Source: an uncultured Acetatifactor sp. (GTDB lineage Bacteria; Bacillota; Clostridia; Lachnospirales; Lachnospiraceae). From it: a stretch of 64,000 nucleotides of DNA. Location: contig CANQNT010000007.1 of assembly GCA_947625255.1 (NCBI GenBank), forward strand, positions 1 through 64,000. Reading direction: 5' to 3'. The notes beneath the pieces were generated by a model that had not been told where the DNA came from, searched no databases, and saw nothing but the letters and a program-made list of their open reading frames with translations. The translations under genes and the position numbers were made by a program. Shown piece by piece: positions 47,986 to 57,160 of the stretch (within the stretch, counting starts at the first letter, position 1; each line of letters begins with the position of its first letter).

Positions 47986-50532
47986 TTACATTGGTTCAAT
48001 CTCTGTGGCTTCAAAGCCAGATACATCACACCGCTTGCTCAGCGTCTCGAAATCCACCACCCAACACTTCACACTGTCCGAGCCGATACGCTTCTGTGCG
48101 TTTGACTCCAGAAAGATATCCGAGTGCCGGAGCTGCTTCTTGAACTGTCCGTACTCAAGCACCTCACCAACGATAGCGTAGTCGCGGCGGTACTTCGTAT
48201 AGCGGTCATACACGGGGTTTAGCCGGATATACAGCTTCTTCCCATCGGGTGAGAGTGTGTAATCTGCCTTGGGGTCGAGCTTCATTCTTGCCATAACCTC
48301 GAATGTCTCATCAATGACGCTCCGGTTGTGGGTACCTCCATCCAGAAGGTAATCCTGCGCAGCAAATTGCAGATAGTTCGTACAGATTTCCATCCTGTTT
48401 GGGAACACATTGTCCCAAGTATAGCCGTATCGCATACACAGAGTTTCTAAGAGCTTAAGCCCAACGTAACAGCACGCCAGGTTGTTCAAAACACGGCTTG
48501 GAAGCATCTTCTCAAATTTCCCCAGCCCCTCTTTATGCCACTTTGCCACCTCGTCCGGGTGAACGGATAACGCCGTGTCCAGGAGCGACCGTCCGAAGTC
48601 CCCAAGCGTCTCCGGTGAAAAAGCAATACGGTTAAATGCCATCCTGCGGTCTGCGTCTTTTAAGTCCTTCTTGGAAAACAACAGCTCCACGCTCCGCTCA
48701 CGGATCGCCGCCTCATCCGCCGATTCCTCGCCGGCTACGACAAGAGGCGCCGCCAGTTCATAGACAACCACGGTCTGGTCAGCCCTGCCCCTCACTCCGT
48801 TGTGCCCATCGTAAGCGTCACGGAAATGGTTATACAGAACGCTTAACCTCTGCCGGTCAATCTTGGACGGCTTGAACTCGTCTAAGGGCAGCGGGATTAC
48901 GTTGGACGACGCCGCATCCTTCATCAGCGTGAACTGCGTGACCTGCGTCGCCGCCATCACTTTCGATGTCGAGAATATGGGCAGGATGACTTTCTCAAGC
49001 GTTGTGGACTTGCCACTGCCGGCCTCGCCGATCAGGAAGAGGTGCGGAAACTTAATCCCGCAGCGTTTCATGTGCTCTTTTAAGAAACACCCTGCACACC
49101 ACGCAAGAATAGAGATTGCTTTCGCAGGCTCGTTGTAACTCATCAGCCAGTGCCCCAGCTCCGGCAGCTTCTCTTTCGCCAGCATATCGCAGCTTAAGAT
49201 GCCCGTCTGGATGCTCTTGTACTTTTCGAGCTGCACGATGTCATCGACAGCCGTACCCCCGTGTTCCATACTGCCCTCTGTCGTGACGAACACATAGCGT
49301 CCGGCGTATTCATAGACACCCAGGGCTTTCACACCATATTTCTCCGTCCACTCAAGCTGAGAGATATAGGTCTTCAGCAATTCCAAATCCCCATCCGAAC
49401 CATAGTACGACAGCGCAATCGTGTTCCTGTTCAGCAGGTTCTTGAACTTCTGCTGGTTGGCGAAGTCTGTGGTCATGAACTTAAGCCGGTACTTCTCACC
49501 GTGTGTCGTGACAAGGTCAGCACAGAGCTGCGCCTCCTCCTCGGACTGAATCATTTCAATCGGCACGATCACAAAGTTAGTGATGGGATACACCGTGTCA
49601 CCCTTCTGGCGGAGGTACCGGCCGTTGGCTTCAAACACAGGCGAAACATCTGCCGGATTGTAAATATCCTCTGTCTTTTCGATGGCCTTATCCAAGGTTT
49701 CCTGCCCATAGGTGGTACCGTCGCTCCGATGAGCCACATCCCACTTATCACGGAACAGCCCCGACTGCCGGAACAGCCTGTCCATCTGCTCCTTGTCCTT
49801 GCCGGACCAGAACGCCAGCTTCAGACACAGTGCCATATCCGCCTCAGACTGACTCTGATACTTCTCCTGCCATCTGCCCTCCCAGAGAAGCTGGAACACA
49901 TCGCCACCTTTGGCTGCCTGTGCCTTTTCAAGCAGCTCCTCATCGGTGAGCTTCGCCGGCGCCGCATTGGATTTTTTCTTCTTCGTTTTCGCTTTCGATC
50001 CGCGTTTTTTGGATACATAGTTTTCGTGAATCCAGGCAAGGGTGCCGTTATCCTCTGCTACCGTCTCCGGCGCATCGGGGAGCTTCTTGCCTGTGACGGT
50101 AAAATACCGGCCGGAGTCATACATCTCGACTCCCGTCTCGCTGTTCTTACTGCTGCCCTTCGGCTTCTCACCCTTAAACCACAGATGCACACCATCCCCG
50201 GACGGAGAGAATTCCGCGAATGTTGGCTGCTTCGCCAAAATCGCCGCCGCGACTTCATTGAACTGCCCCGTTTCCGGGTCATAGCAGTGGTCGATGTCCA
50301 CTCCAACGAATCCGTCCTCTTTGACAAACATCCTGCCGATTCCCGTGAAGCCATACATCTCCACGGCATCCGCCACAGTCTGATAATCCGTCCACGTCTC
50401 CGGCTTATTGGACGCAGCGTTCTTACCCGTTTCCGGGTTGATTGGAACCTTTCTGGGCTTGCCGCCATCTTTATCCGGCATCAGCCTGAAATTCACCCAG
50501 CGTTTGCCTGCTTTCAGTTCTTCCGGGATCAT
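47986..50532 (-). CDS. Primase-helicase (prim-pol + superfamily 3-like ATPase)
   Basis: 848 residues. The N-terminal ~170 residues are a prim-pol domain: FVKEDGFVGVDIDHCYDPET gives the Asp-x-Asp metal site and FAEFSPSGDGVHLWFKGEKP the His motif. Lys-rich linker near residue 180. The C-terminal half is an ATPase (LFLIGEAGSGKSTTLEKVIL as Walker A; NVIPLPLDEFKPS as a Walker B-like site). It would prime and unwind DNA at the replication fork. It follows a small gene by overlap and precedes the VRR-NUC nuclease. Confidence 0.9.
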   Translation of the reverse strand: MIPEELKAGKRWVNFRLMPDKDGGKPRKVPINPETGKNAASNKPETWTDYQTVADAVEMYGFTGIGRMFVKEDGFVGVDIDHCYDPETGQFNEVAAAILAKQPTFAEFSPSGDGVHLWFKGEKPKGSSKNSETGVEMYDSGRYFTVTGKKLPDAPETVAEDNGTLAWIHENYVSKKRGSKAKTKKKKSNAAPAKLTDEELLEKAQAAKGGDVFQLLWEGRWQEKYQSQSEADMALCLKLAFWSGKDKEQMDRLFRQSGLFRDKWDVAHRSDGTTYGQETLDKAIEKTEDIYNPADVSPVFEANGRYLRQKGDTVYPITNFVIVPIEMIQSEEEAQLCADLVTTHGEKYRLKFMTTDFANQQKFKNLLNRNTIALSYYGSDGDLELLKTYISQLEWTEKYGVKALGVYEYAGRYVFVTTEGSMEHGGTAVDDIVQLEKYKSIQTGILSCDMLAKEKLPELGHWLMSYNEPAKAISILAWCAGCFLKEHMKRCGIKFPHLFLIGEAGSGKSTTLEKVILPIFSTSKVMAATQVTQFTLMKDAASSNVIPLPLDEFKPSKIDRQRLSVLYNHFRDAYDGHNGVRGRADQTVVVYELAAPLVVAGEESADEAAIRERSVELLFSKKDLKDADRRMAFNRIAFSPETLGDFGRSLLDTALSVHPDEVAKWHKEGLGKFEKMLPSRVLNNLACCYVGLKLLETLCMRYGYTWDNVFPNRMEICTNYLQFAAQDYLLDGGTHNRSVIDETFEVMARMKLDPKADYTLSPDGKKLYIRLNPVYDRYTKYRRDYAIVGEVLEYGQFKKQLRHSDIFLESNAQKRIGSDSVKCWVVDFETLSKRCDVSGFEATEIEPM

Positions 50533-50746
50533 CTTCCTGCATCTCCTTTCCTTCAGCGGCTGTATCTACTGCCGCATACTTTTTCTTGCTCCCATCCCTG
50601 CTGCCGGGAGGACGCTCTTTTCTTGCTATAGCAGCTTTCCGCTCCGCCTTGCGCTTGGCCTGCCGCTCCTCCCGAATGATGTTATACAGGGCTTCGTTAA
50701 AGGTCGGGTCAGGATATCCCTCCCGGTTCCTGCCGTTAAATCTCAT
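50471..50746 (-). CDS. Small basic protein, replication operon
   Basis: 91 residues (MRFNGRNREGYPDPTFNEAL, YNIIREERQAKRKAERKAAI, ARKERPPGSRDGSKKKY). Strongly basic with a charged helix. The ATG at 50746 overlaps the preceding stop as ATGA, GGAGGGC upstream. It overlaps the primase-helicase start by 62 bases. Widely present in Clostridia phages, role unknown. Confidence 0.68.
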   Translation of the reverse strand: MRFNGRNREGYPDPTFNEALYNIIREERQAKRKAERKAAIARKERPPGSRDGSKKKYAAVDTAAEGKEMQEDDPGRTESRQTLGEFQADAG

Positions 50747-50952
50747 TTTGCCTGCCCTCCCAGCCTCGAAAGAGCGGCCTCCCTCGCAAGCATCTGGATC
50801 GCGCAGCACTCGCGTTCATATACCCACCAGCTGCAAAGTTCGCGGCAGCAGTCTGCTTCTCCCTCATCCCTGTCAGCCATAGCCATGAGTGGGCAGAAAC
50901 TTTCCGCTTTTCTGACCGTGACCGAATCTATCTGTTTTTTATCGTTTTCCAC
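50743..50952 (-). CDS. Small Cys-containing protein, replication operon
   Basis: 69 residues (MENDKKQIDSVTVRKAESFC, then DCCRELCSWWVYERECCAIQ). Six Cys in 45 residues suggest a metal-binding site, possibly zinc or an Fe-S cluster. It lies between the DNA polymerase and the 91-residue basic protein, to which it is coupled by ATGA. No named family. Confidence 0.65.
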   Translation of the reverse strand: MENDKKQIDSVTVRKAESFCPLMAMADRDEGEADCCRELCSWWVYERECCAIQMLAREAALSRLGGQAK

Positions 50953-51028
50953 TTGAAATCCTCCGTTTTTATGCCGTTTTTTGATTTATTCGCCGATGAC
51001 GCATAAATATGCGCCACCGGCTTTTACA

Positions 51029-53866
51029 TCAATCCATCTCTTCCATATGACCGAAGTCATCTCCATACGAACCTTCCGACACAATGGGAACATCGAAATC
51101 CGGGTACGGCTGTACCTCCATGCACTCCTTGATGAAACTCTCGGCCTCCTTTACCTTGTCCTCAGGCACGATGAATACCAGCTCATCATGGATCTGCAGG
51201 ATAGGCTGAAGCCACGGGCGCTCCGGCAGTCCCTTGATGATCCGTGCGCATGCCGCTTTCAAGATATCCGCCGCTGTCCCCTGAATCGGCGTGTTCAAAG
51301 CACACCTCTCGGCGAAGGACTTCTTTCCCCAATCCTCTGAGAGAATGCCGGGGAGGTAACGCCTCCGCCCCATCCAGGTTTCCGCATAACAGGTCTTGGC
51401 AGCATGGGCTTTCGTCTCCTCCTGCCATTTCGTCAGCCCCGGATAACCAGCTTTCAGGTTGTCGATGATTTCCGCACATTGCTCGAACGTGCGATCCACG
51501 CCTGCTTTGAACTTCAGTGTTTTCTGGAGTCCTCTGGGGAACAGTCCGTAGAACGTACCAAAGTTTACGTTCTTGGCAATGGTCCGATGTTCCTTATAAC
51601 CGGGGAAATGCTTGTCCTCCGCCTGCTCATAGGTCACACCGAAAATAACACTCGTGGTCTGCGCATGGATGTCACCGCCGTTGCGGTACGTCCAGAGCAT
51701 CTTCTCATCCCGGCAGTAGAACGCTCCAACACGCAGCTCGATCTGGGAGAAGTCGTTGCTGATCAGCTTACATCCCTCCGGCGCCTTGATAAAAGCACGG
51801 ACACCGATGGGGTCATTGGTCGCCCTGGGGCAGTTGCCCGTAATGGAAACCTGCCCTCTCCTACGGACTACGATGAATCCACTCGGCACTGTCACGCAGT
51901 AAACCCTGCCCTCATAATGGACTGTGTTTCTCTCCGCTCCCTGCGTCAGGCTGTAGTTCTGCTTCGTCACGTCCAGCTGGTAGTTGACCTTCGCATTAGG
52001 GTTGCCGCTGTAATATTCACGCAGATGCGCCCTTGTGCCGGTCAGCGTATACAGAATCTGCATCCAGTCGGCATTCTCCTTGACCGAAGTGCTGTAGTAG
52101 TTCTGCCTGGTAAAACAGCCGTCCCATTCCATCAGTTCACCGAGGATGTTCATTGCTGTCTCGCGGTCAAAATCCAGAAGCCATGATCCCCACTGCTTTT
52201 CCGGTCCTAACAAGTCGATGATCCACTTGGAGAAGTCGCTCTTTAAGAGCCGGACATTCACCCTGCCGTCCTTCTTCGTATAATCGGAATGAGGGGCGCC
52301 GGTCTCCTTAATAGCCTGCATGAGTCTGCGGAACTTCCGCGCCTTGACGAAGGAAAACTCAATGCCGCCGTCACAGATATATCCGTCTGCCTGTGTCGCA
52401 GCAAGAAGCGTCGCTTCCGCCTTCGTCAGATGCTTCTCACCAAACGCAAACTCCCCGGCATTCAGCTGTCTGGCATCCTTCGGATACTCGGCGGCATCCA
52501 CCACGAAGAAGCTGTCGTCCTTCTTCTGCAGGAGACACCGGTGCTCCGGCGTCATCAGCAGGCTGATATGCTTGCTCTCCACCTGCACCATCTCCCCGTC
52601 GTAGGACTTGTCGATATAGTCGGTCGGCGTAACGAAGGAAATCTCCCCGCCGTCCCACTGTGCCACAAGCTCCCCCTCCTGCAGTTCCGGGAACGGCACG
52701 AAGCCGCGCCTGGTCAGAATCTCCGTCTCCGAATCAAAGCAGTTCTGGATGTTGGGGTTCCGGCAGTTCATCCTGCCTGTGTCTGTGCTGAGCGAGAAAA
52801 AATCCGGGTGGATTCTCCCCGTCACTGAGTTGATATATTTCAAGTACCCGTCTATGTAGGTACTCTTTAATTTGCCCCACTTGCGGTACTCCTGCACCAG
52901 TTCGAACAGGTGGGACAGCTCCGGCTTGTTCTCATCGCACCATTCCTTTAACATCTGCATTGCCTGGTCGTCCGCCGCCTCACGGTTCGTCTCCGTGGTC
53001 TTTACCACAGGGAGTCCCAGAGTCTTGTAAAGGTGCATCTTAAATGCGTTCGTAGAACAGTTGCTCCCAATCGCAACGCCAGGGCACATTGTTTCAATCT
53101 CCGCTTTAATCTCTGCAATTTTCTCCTCCGCTTCTGTCTTCCGCTCCTCCATCAGCTCACGGTTTACGGGAACCCCGTTGTGCTTCATCAGCCCAAGGAA
53201 CACAGCTGTAGGCGACTCAATCTCCTCCACCAACGTCCTGTGCTGCGGAAGGAAGCGGTCAAACCAGCTGTTGCACTTGTTGTAAAGCCGCAGGGTCATA
53301 TCCGAGTCAGCGCAGCCATAGCGGACCGTCTCCCATTCCTGCGGATTCATCTCATCAAAGTGGCGGCCGGCTGTGACATCCGTGAATGACGGCATCTCCA
53401 CGCCGAACTGTTCCGTTGCCATACGCTTCAGACCGCTGTCCGACAATTTACGGAACTCCCACTTCGACTTCATGGTAAGCTGGCAGGCCGCGATTGTGTC
53501 ATACACAGGCGGCTGGATCACGATACCAAGATGATAGGACATCATGGCCTCGAAGGATAAATTGTGAGCCACTTTCGTTACTTCCGGATTCGTGAGGAAC
53601 TGCTCCTGGAACTTCCAGAACTCCGCTGTGTCCACGTTCTCTCCACACAAATGCGCGATGGGAACATAGATGGCTGTCCCTTCCTCCACGGAATAGCTGC
53701 AGCCCACGATATGGGACTTCGCCGGATCAAGTGCCGCCTTGTCCTCCTCGCGGAATGGCGGGTCAGGCGCCGTCTCATAGTCAAAGGCGATCACCTTGGC
53801 GTCGCCGAGATATTCCTGAATCCTCGCCACGGTTGTGACGGAGCGGTAATCTTCACTCTGCACCAT
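51029..53866 (-). CDS. Family-A DNA polymerase with intein
   Basis: 945 residues before splicing, 642 after removal of a 303-residue intein. The exonuclease domain starts AKVIAFDYETAPDPP. Polymerase motif A is LISNDFSQIELRV, motif B RTIAKNVNFGTFYGL, motif C ILQIHDELVFI. It lacks a 5'-3' exonuclease domain, as usual for phage PolA. The intein lies between NIQN and CPRATNDP, just upstream of motif A. The ATG at 53866 has GGAGG eight bases upstream; the longer frame to 53959 overlaps the gene before it. Confidence 0.95.
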   Translation of the reverse strand: MVQSEDYRSVTTVARIQEYLGDAKVIAFDYETAPDPPFREEDKAALDPAKSHIVGCSYSVEEGTAIYVPIAHLCGENVDTAEFWKFQEQFLTNPEVTKVAHNLSFEAMMSYHLGIVIQPPVYDTIAACQLTMKSKWEFRKLSDSGLKRMATEQFGVEMPSFTDVTAGRHFDEMNPQEWETVRYGCADSDMTLRLYNKCNSWFDRFLPQHRTLVEEIESPTAVFLGLMKHNGVPVNRELMEERKTEAEEKIAEIKAEIETMCPGVAIGSNCSTNAFKMHLYKTLGLPVVKTTETNREAADDQAMQMLKEWCDENKPELSHLFELVQEYRKWGKLKSTYIDGYLKYINSVTGRIHPDFFSLSTDTGRMNCRNPNIQNCFDSETEILTRRGFVPFPELQEGELVAQWDGGEISFVTPTDYIDKSYDGEMVQVESKHISLLMTPEHRCLLQKKDDSFFVVDAAEYPKDARQLNAGEFAFGEKHLTKAEATLLAATQADGYICDGGIEFSFVKARKFRRLMQAIKETGAPHSDYTKKDGRVNVRLLKSDFSKWIIDLLGPEKQWGSWLLDFDRETAMNILGELMEWDGCFTRQNYYSTSVKENADWMQILYTLTGTRAHLREYYSGNPNAKVNYQLDVTKQNYSLTQGAERNTVHYEGRVYCVTVPSGFIVVRRRGQVSITGNCPRATNDPIGVRAFIKAPEGCKLISNDFSQIELRVGAFYCRDEKMLWTYRNGGDIHAQTTSVIFGVTYEQAEDKHFPGYKEHRTIAKNVNFGTFYGLFPRGLQKTLKFKAGVDRTFEQCAEIIDNLKAGYPGLTKWQEETKAHAAKTCYAETWMGRRRYLPGILSEDWGKKSFAERCALNTPIQGTAADILKAACARIIKGLPERPWLQPILQIHDELVFIVPEDKVKEAESFIKECMEVQPYPDFDVPIVSEGSYGDDFGHMEEMD
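51833..52741 (-). mobile_element. Intein in the DNA polymerase, with LAGLIDADG-type endonuclease
   Basis: 303 residues, seen directly. Block A CFDSETEILTRRGFVPFPEL supplies Cys1; block B is ISLLMTPEHRCLLQ with Thr-x-x-His; blocks F-G are VYCVTVPSGFIVVRR and QVSITGN, followed by Cys +1 of the extein. The residue before the last Asn is Gly, not the usual His. The centre has two degenerate LAGLIDADG-like helices (LLAATQADGYICDGG and ILGELMEWDGCFT), so a homing endonuclease is present. It must splice out for active polymerase. Confidence 0.92.
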
Positions 53867-54329
53867 CCGCACCGCCTCCTTCGTAATCCCCCACGATATC
53901 GTTCTCATCCTCATCATAGTCGTAATCCGTCTGGCGGTTCGCTGATATGATCCTTGCACTTACCCAGCCGTTCTCCTCTGCAATCTTCTTCTGAAAATCC
54001 ATAAGGTCATCCCATGTCGGGATTTTATGCGGAAATTTCCGCTCACAGAGAATGATTGAGGCCGAGGTAGAATCCTCTTCTTTTGTGACAAGGAGCATGA
54101 ATGCATACCGGCTTTCACAGTCTTCTACGTTCTCCGGTGCGCTGACCGGGATCGCGCAGGTGACCGCTGCATCGTCGCAGCCCTCCCGCTCCAATGCTTC
54201 TGTCCTTGCCCATGCGATATTCTCTTCCAGTGTGCCTCTCGGACTCAGGATCATTTCACACTGTGTTGGCTTAACGATTTCTTTCCCTGGCGCGGCAGTC
54301 AAGACCGTCAAAAAATATCTGTTACCCAT
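53853..54329 (-). CDS. Hypothetical phage protein
   Basis: 158 residues (MGNRYFLTVLTAAPGKEIVK, ILSPRGTLEENIAWARTEAL, SARIISANRQTDYDYDEDEN). Alpha/beta, with an acidic end. No recognised family. It overlaps the DNA polymerase start by 14 bases and lies downstream of the Cys-cluster protein in the replication operon. Confidence 0.65.
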   Translation of the reverse strand: MGNRYFLTVLTAAPGKEIVKPTQCEMILSPRGTLEENIAWARTEALEREGCDDAAVTCAIPVSAPENVEDCESRYAFMLLVTKEEDSTSASIILCERKFPHKIPTWDDLMDFQKKIAEENGWVSARIISANRQTDYDYDEDENDIVGDYEGGGADGAE

Positions 54330-54400
54330 TTTCTTCCTCCAATCTAAGAAGCATGGAGGGAAGGGAGTGTCCCTCCCCTCCGTTTCCGTTATAACTGTGC

Positions 54401-55183
54401 TTACATCGGTTCAATGACCTCGCCGGTCTCCGCATCCACGAACTCCGGCACTTCATCATCCTCAACGAGGGACTCCATGGTCATATTCGCATCGTATGCC
54501 TTGACCCACTCGACCATCTTTGCCACCGCTGCTTTCTCTTCGTCGGTCAGCGCACGGACGAACTGGAACTTCGCCTGGGAATATCCGATGTCCGTGGAGC
54601 TGGTTGCCTTCTGCAGGCTGATGCTCGTGACCACCTGGGACGGGAAACGGCGCTTATTGAGCAGGCTCTTTGCGTAGCGGCCATACTCCGAAAGGGAGCC
54701 GGTCGGAAGAGAAAGACGGTACGGGAAGATGTCACCCTCCATGAGGATATACATCATCCTGCGGTTCTTGCACGCCTTGCCCTTGCTGCCGCCGACCGCA
54801 CTGCCGAACTGGTTGTACGGGCACTTGGCACATGTGCCACCCGGATCGCCGGTTCCGACCACGCCATCAAAGGAGCCACAGTCAGGCGGGTTGTTGCCTC
54901 CGGTATATGCGCTCTTATAATAAGCGTTGATCGGATGCTGATACAGGATGACACCCGTGATGTTCTTCACCAAAGTGCTCTCTCCCTCATTTTCCGGGTC
55001 GGGCATCTCGAATGCAGTCACGCCGCCGGCTGGGAGCTTGATCTTGTCCAGCCTGAAATCGACCCCTGCGAAGTCACCGGATACATCGTTGTCCATAAAA
55101 TCCAGACTGCCTGCCAGTGCATATCCGCTCGTCTCGGCAAGGTCAGTGGTCTCTGCTGCTGCGGTCAAATTCTTATCTGCCAT
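54401..55183 (-). CDS. Putative DNA-binding protein with Cys4 cluster, replication operon
   Basis: 260 residues. The central region has GTCAKCPYNQFGSAVGG and GKACKNRRMMYILMEGDIFP, in all a Cys cluster (CGSFD...CAKC...C) likely to bind zinc or Fe-S. Acidic C-terminal tail (DDEVPEFVDAETGEVIEPM). This type is common near phage PolA and helicase genes and might be a single-strand DNA-binding or recombination protein, but no named family is certain. The 116-bp leader contains two 24-bp direct repeats (55231-55279). Confidence 0.65.
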   Translation of the reverse strand: MADKNLTAAAETTDLAETSGYALAGSLDFMDNDVSGDFAGVDFRLDKIKLPAGGVTAFEMPDPENEGESTLVKNITGVILYQHPINAYYKSAYTGGNNPPDCGSFDGVVGTGDPGGTCAKCPYNQFGSAVGGSKGKACKNRRMMYILMEGDIFPYRLSLPTGSLSEYGRYAKSLLNKRRFPSQVVTSISLQKATSSTDIGYSQAKFQFVRALTDEEKAAVAKMVEWVKAYDANMTMESLVEDDEVPEFVDAETGEVIEPM

Positions 55184-55230
55184 AGTTAAAATCCTCCTGA
55201 TTTTTGATTGATTTATATAAAGGTTGATAT

Positions 55231-55279
55231 TTTTCAGTGTTTCAGTGTATCTACATTTTCAGCGTTTCAGTGTATATAC
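55231..55279. repeat. Two 24-bp direct repeats in the leader
   Basis: TTTTCAG(T/C)GTTTCAGTGTAT plus (C/A)TAC at 55231-55254 and 55256-55279, period 25. A similar CAGTG..GCAGTGTATCTA motif occurs at 47420-47440. Position before an operon suggests a regulator-binding site or iteron. Confidence 0.7.
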
Positions 55280-55299
55280 GAAAGCAGTGGGTCTTCGGA

Positions 55300-55791
55300 T
55301 CAGCTTTTCCTCGTGGACTTCGTCACAGAGACGGATGACTGGTCATACAAATTGACCACATCGGCAATCCACTTCGGAACTTCCTGGTCATTTTCGTCCT
55401 TCAGTTCTTTCACGAGTGACGTCAAACTGTTTGCGTTTACGCTTTCGACAACCAGGTCGCCGTAGCCGTGTGCGCGGAGTGCCGCGAACAGTTCCTCCTT
55501 GCTCCCGGCTTTTGCGGAAGCACGGGTCTTTATGGTTACTGAGAACCTTGTGCCCTTACGGGTAAAGTTCTCCGTCTCTGTCTGGATCATCAGGTCAAAG
55601 AGCCGCTTCTCTGTCTGATCCTTGTCAGCGGTAACCTCTTTGAGGTAGTCCTCCGCCTTTTTCTTTTCGTCACGCAGAGCTTTCAGACGTTCCGCCAATT
55701 CATACATGGCGTTGGCCGTAGGCGTAACGGCCTCCTCCTGCTCCTGCGCTCCCGGTTCCTCATATACCGGCCATTCCTGTTCATAGTCCAT
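55300..55791 (-). CDS. Hypothetical coiled-coil protein, replication operon
   Basis: 163 residues. A helical N-terminal half (ALRDEKKKAEDYLKEVTADK) and a C-terminal half with VTIKTRASAKAGSKEELFAA and LVVESVNANSLTSLVKELKD. It resembles small phage proteins placed next to SNF2-type helicases. It starts 15 bases after the helicase stop. Confidence 0.65.
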   Translation of the reverse strand: MDYEQEWPVYEEPGAQEQEEAVTPTANAMYELAERLKALRDEKKKAEDYLKEVTADKDQTEKRLFDLMIQTETENFTRKGTRFSVTIKTRASAKAGSKEELFAALRAHGYGDLVVESVNANSLTSLVKELKDENDQEVPKWIADVVNLYDQSSVSVTKSTRKS

Positions 55792-55806
55792 AGGGTCTCC
55801 TTTCTG

Positions 55807-57129
55807 CTACACTGAAAACGGGTTCCTGCCCTGCCGGTATTCATCGACCAGCATTGATGCAAGGTCGGCTTTATCCCGGAGGGACTTCAAAACTTTTGCA
55901 TCCACGGTGCCTTTCGCCTGGAGGTAGATATAGTGACAGTCCTCTTTCTGCGACACCCTGTGGATACGCGCCTTTGCCTGTTCAAAGTTGCTCATGCTGT
56001 AATCCAGGCTGTAAAACAGCATTGTGCTGGCGGCTGTCAAAGTTAAACCGAGACCTGCTGCCGCAATCTGCCCGACAAATACCATACAGATTTCATCTTC
56101 CTGGAATCGGTCAACCTCCGCCTGCCGATTATTCACACCACCGCGAACAACCGAGTATTCGATGCCCTTCTTCTGCAGGAGCTTTTCGATGTCATTAAGC
56201 TCCTGTACGAACCTTGCCATCACCACCAGCTTTTTGCCTTCCTCTGTTACCGAATCAACGATATCGGAGAGAGCATCCAGCTTGGCCTTACTGATGGTCA
56301 CATCCTTGCCGCTGTCGTCGGTCAAATGTCCACCAGTCGCCTGCGAGAGCCGCAGGAGTTTGGTAAGAACATTGTTGGCCGTTACCTCGCTCTCTTCGGA
56401 AAGCTCGGTGAACGCCTGTTTTTCCAGCTCTCGATAAATCTTCATGGCCTTCGGTTCCAGTTCCACAGTCCGCACCTCCTCGGTGATGCCGGGAAGATCG
56501 AGACACTCCTCTTTGGTGACTCGGAATGCGATAGAATGGAGCTTTTCCAGGAACTCGTCCTGCATGGTGGAACGGAACACCGGCGTATGATTTCCATATC
56601 CCATCATATCGAAGAAATGGTTCCTGAATCGGACGAAGCTCTTCCCAAAAATCCGGCTGTCAACGAATCGGTACTGTGAGTAAACATCCAGCTCCTTATT
56701 CGTGATGAGTGTGCCTGTCAGCAAGAGCTTGAATCTCGCACGGTCGCCAAGACGGTGCATGGCTTTCGACTGCGCCGTCTGACCGTCCTTCAGCTTGTGT
56801 GCCTCGTCTGCGATAATCAGATCCGGGTTGAACCTGCGGATTTCCTCTTCCAGCCGCCAGGTGCTTTCGTAGTTGTTGACCATAATTTGTAATGGGCCTT
56901 CCTCTGCCTGCTTCACCTTTTCCAGTGTTTCACGCTTCTTTGCGCTACCGCCCCGCAGGATAGTCAGCTCAAAAGGGAAATCGGCAAACCGCTCGAACTC
57001 ATCCTCCCAAACACCGAGGATTGAAAGCGGAGCGACAATCAGCACTCGTGATATTAAACCATGCTGGTACAAGTACCCTGCTATTGCTATTGAAACAAGT
57101 GTTTTTCCTGTTCCCAGGCTACATCTCCA
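55807..57129 (-). CDS. SNF2-type DNA helicase, C-terminal part (gene broken)
   Basis: The open frame covers motifs from Walker A (LGTGKTLVSIAIAGYLYQHG, at 57117-57058) through VLIVAPLSILGVWEDEFERF, the DEAH box IIADEAHKLKDGQTAQSKAM, LLLTGTLI, and the helicase C-terminal domain ending QAKARIHRVSQKEDCHYIYL. There is no proper start codon before Walker A: the frame meets TGA at 57132, so translation could begin only at the ATG at 57072 (after the Walker A), which would lack ATP binding. The N-terminal part lies in other frames at 57119-57711, separated by an HNH gene. The gene is thus split; see the next entries. Confidence 0.85.
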   Translation of the reverse strand, partial: WRCSLGTGKTLVSIAIAGYLYQHGLISRVLIVAPLSILGVWEDEFERFADFPFELTILRGGSAKKRETLEKVKQAEEGPLQIMVNNYESTWRLEEEIRRFNPDLIIADEAHKLKDGQTAQSKAMHRLGDRARFKLLLTGTLITNKELDVYSQYRFVDSRIFGKSFVRFRNHFFDMMGYGNHTPVFRSTMQDEFLEKLHSIAFRVTKEECLDLPGITEEVRTVELEPKAMKIYRELEKQAFTELSEESEVTANNVLTKLLRLSQATGGHLTDDSGKDVTISKAKLDALSDIVDSVTEEGKKLVVMARFVQELNDIEKLLQKKGIEYSVVRGGVNNRQAEVDRFQEDEICMVFVGQIAAAGLGLTLTAASTMLFYSLDYSMSNFEQAKARIHRVSQKEDCHYIYLQAKGTVDAKVLKSLRDKADLASMLVDEYRQGRNPFSV

Positions 57130-57160
57130 TCAATAGAGCGCAGCCTTTGCTGTCATTATT
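57119..57160 (-). pseudogene. Displaced helicase segment SKGCALLMEM ending in TAG
   Basis: After the HNH stop, a third reading frame reads NNDSKGCALLMEM then TAG (57121-57119). In intact phage SNF2 helicases this segment sits directly before the Walker A GTGKT. Here it is one frame off from LGTGKT, as if seven bases (TAGCCTG) had been added between ATG and GGAACAGG. This break is separate from the HNH insertion. Confidence 0.7.

Noticed and set aside
49261..50631. 456-residue plus-strand open frame opposite the primase-helicase
   Set aside because: No family features, no start signal, and the minus-strand gene has clear motifs. A codon-usage shadow.
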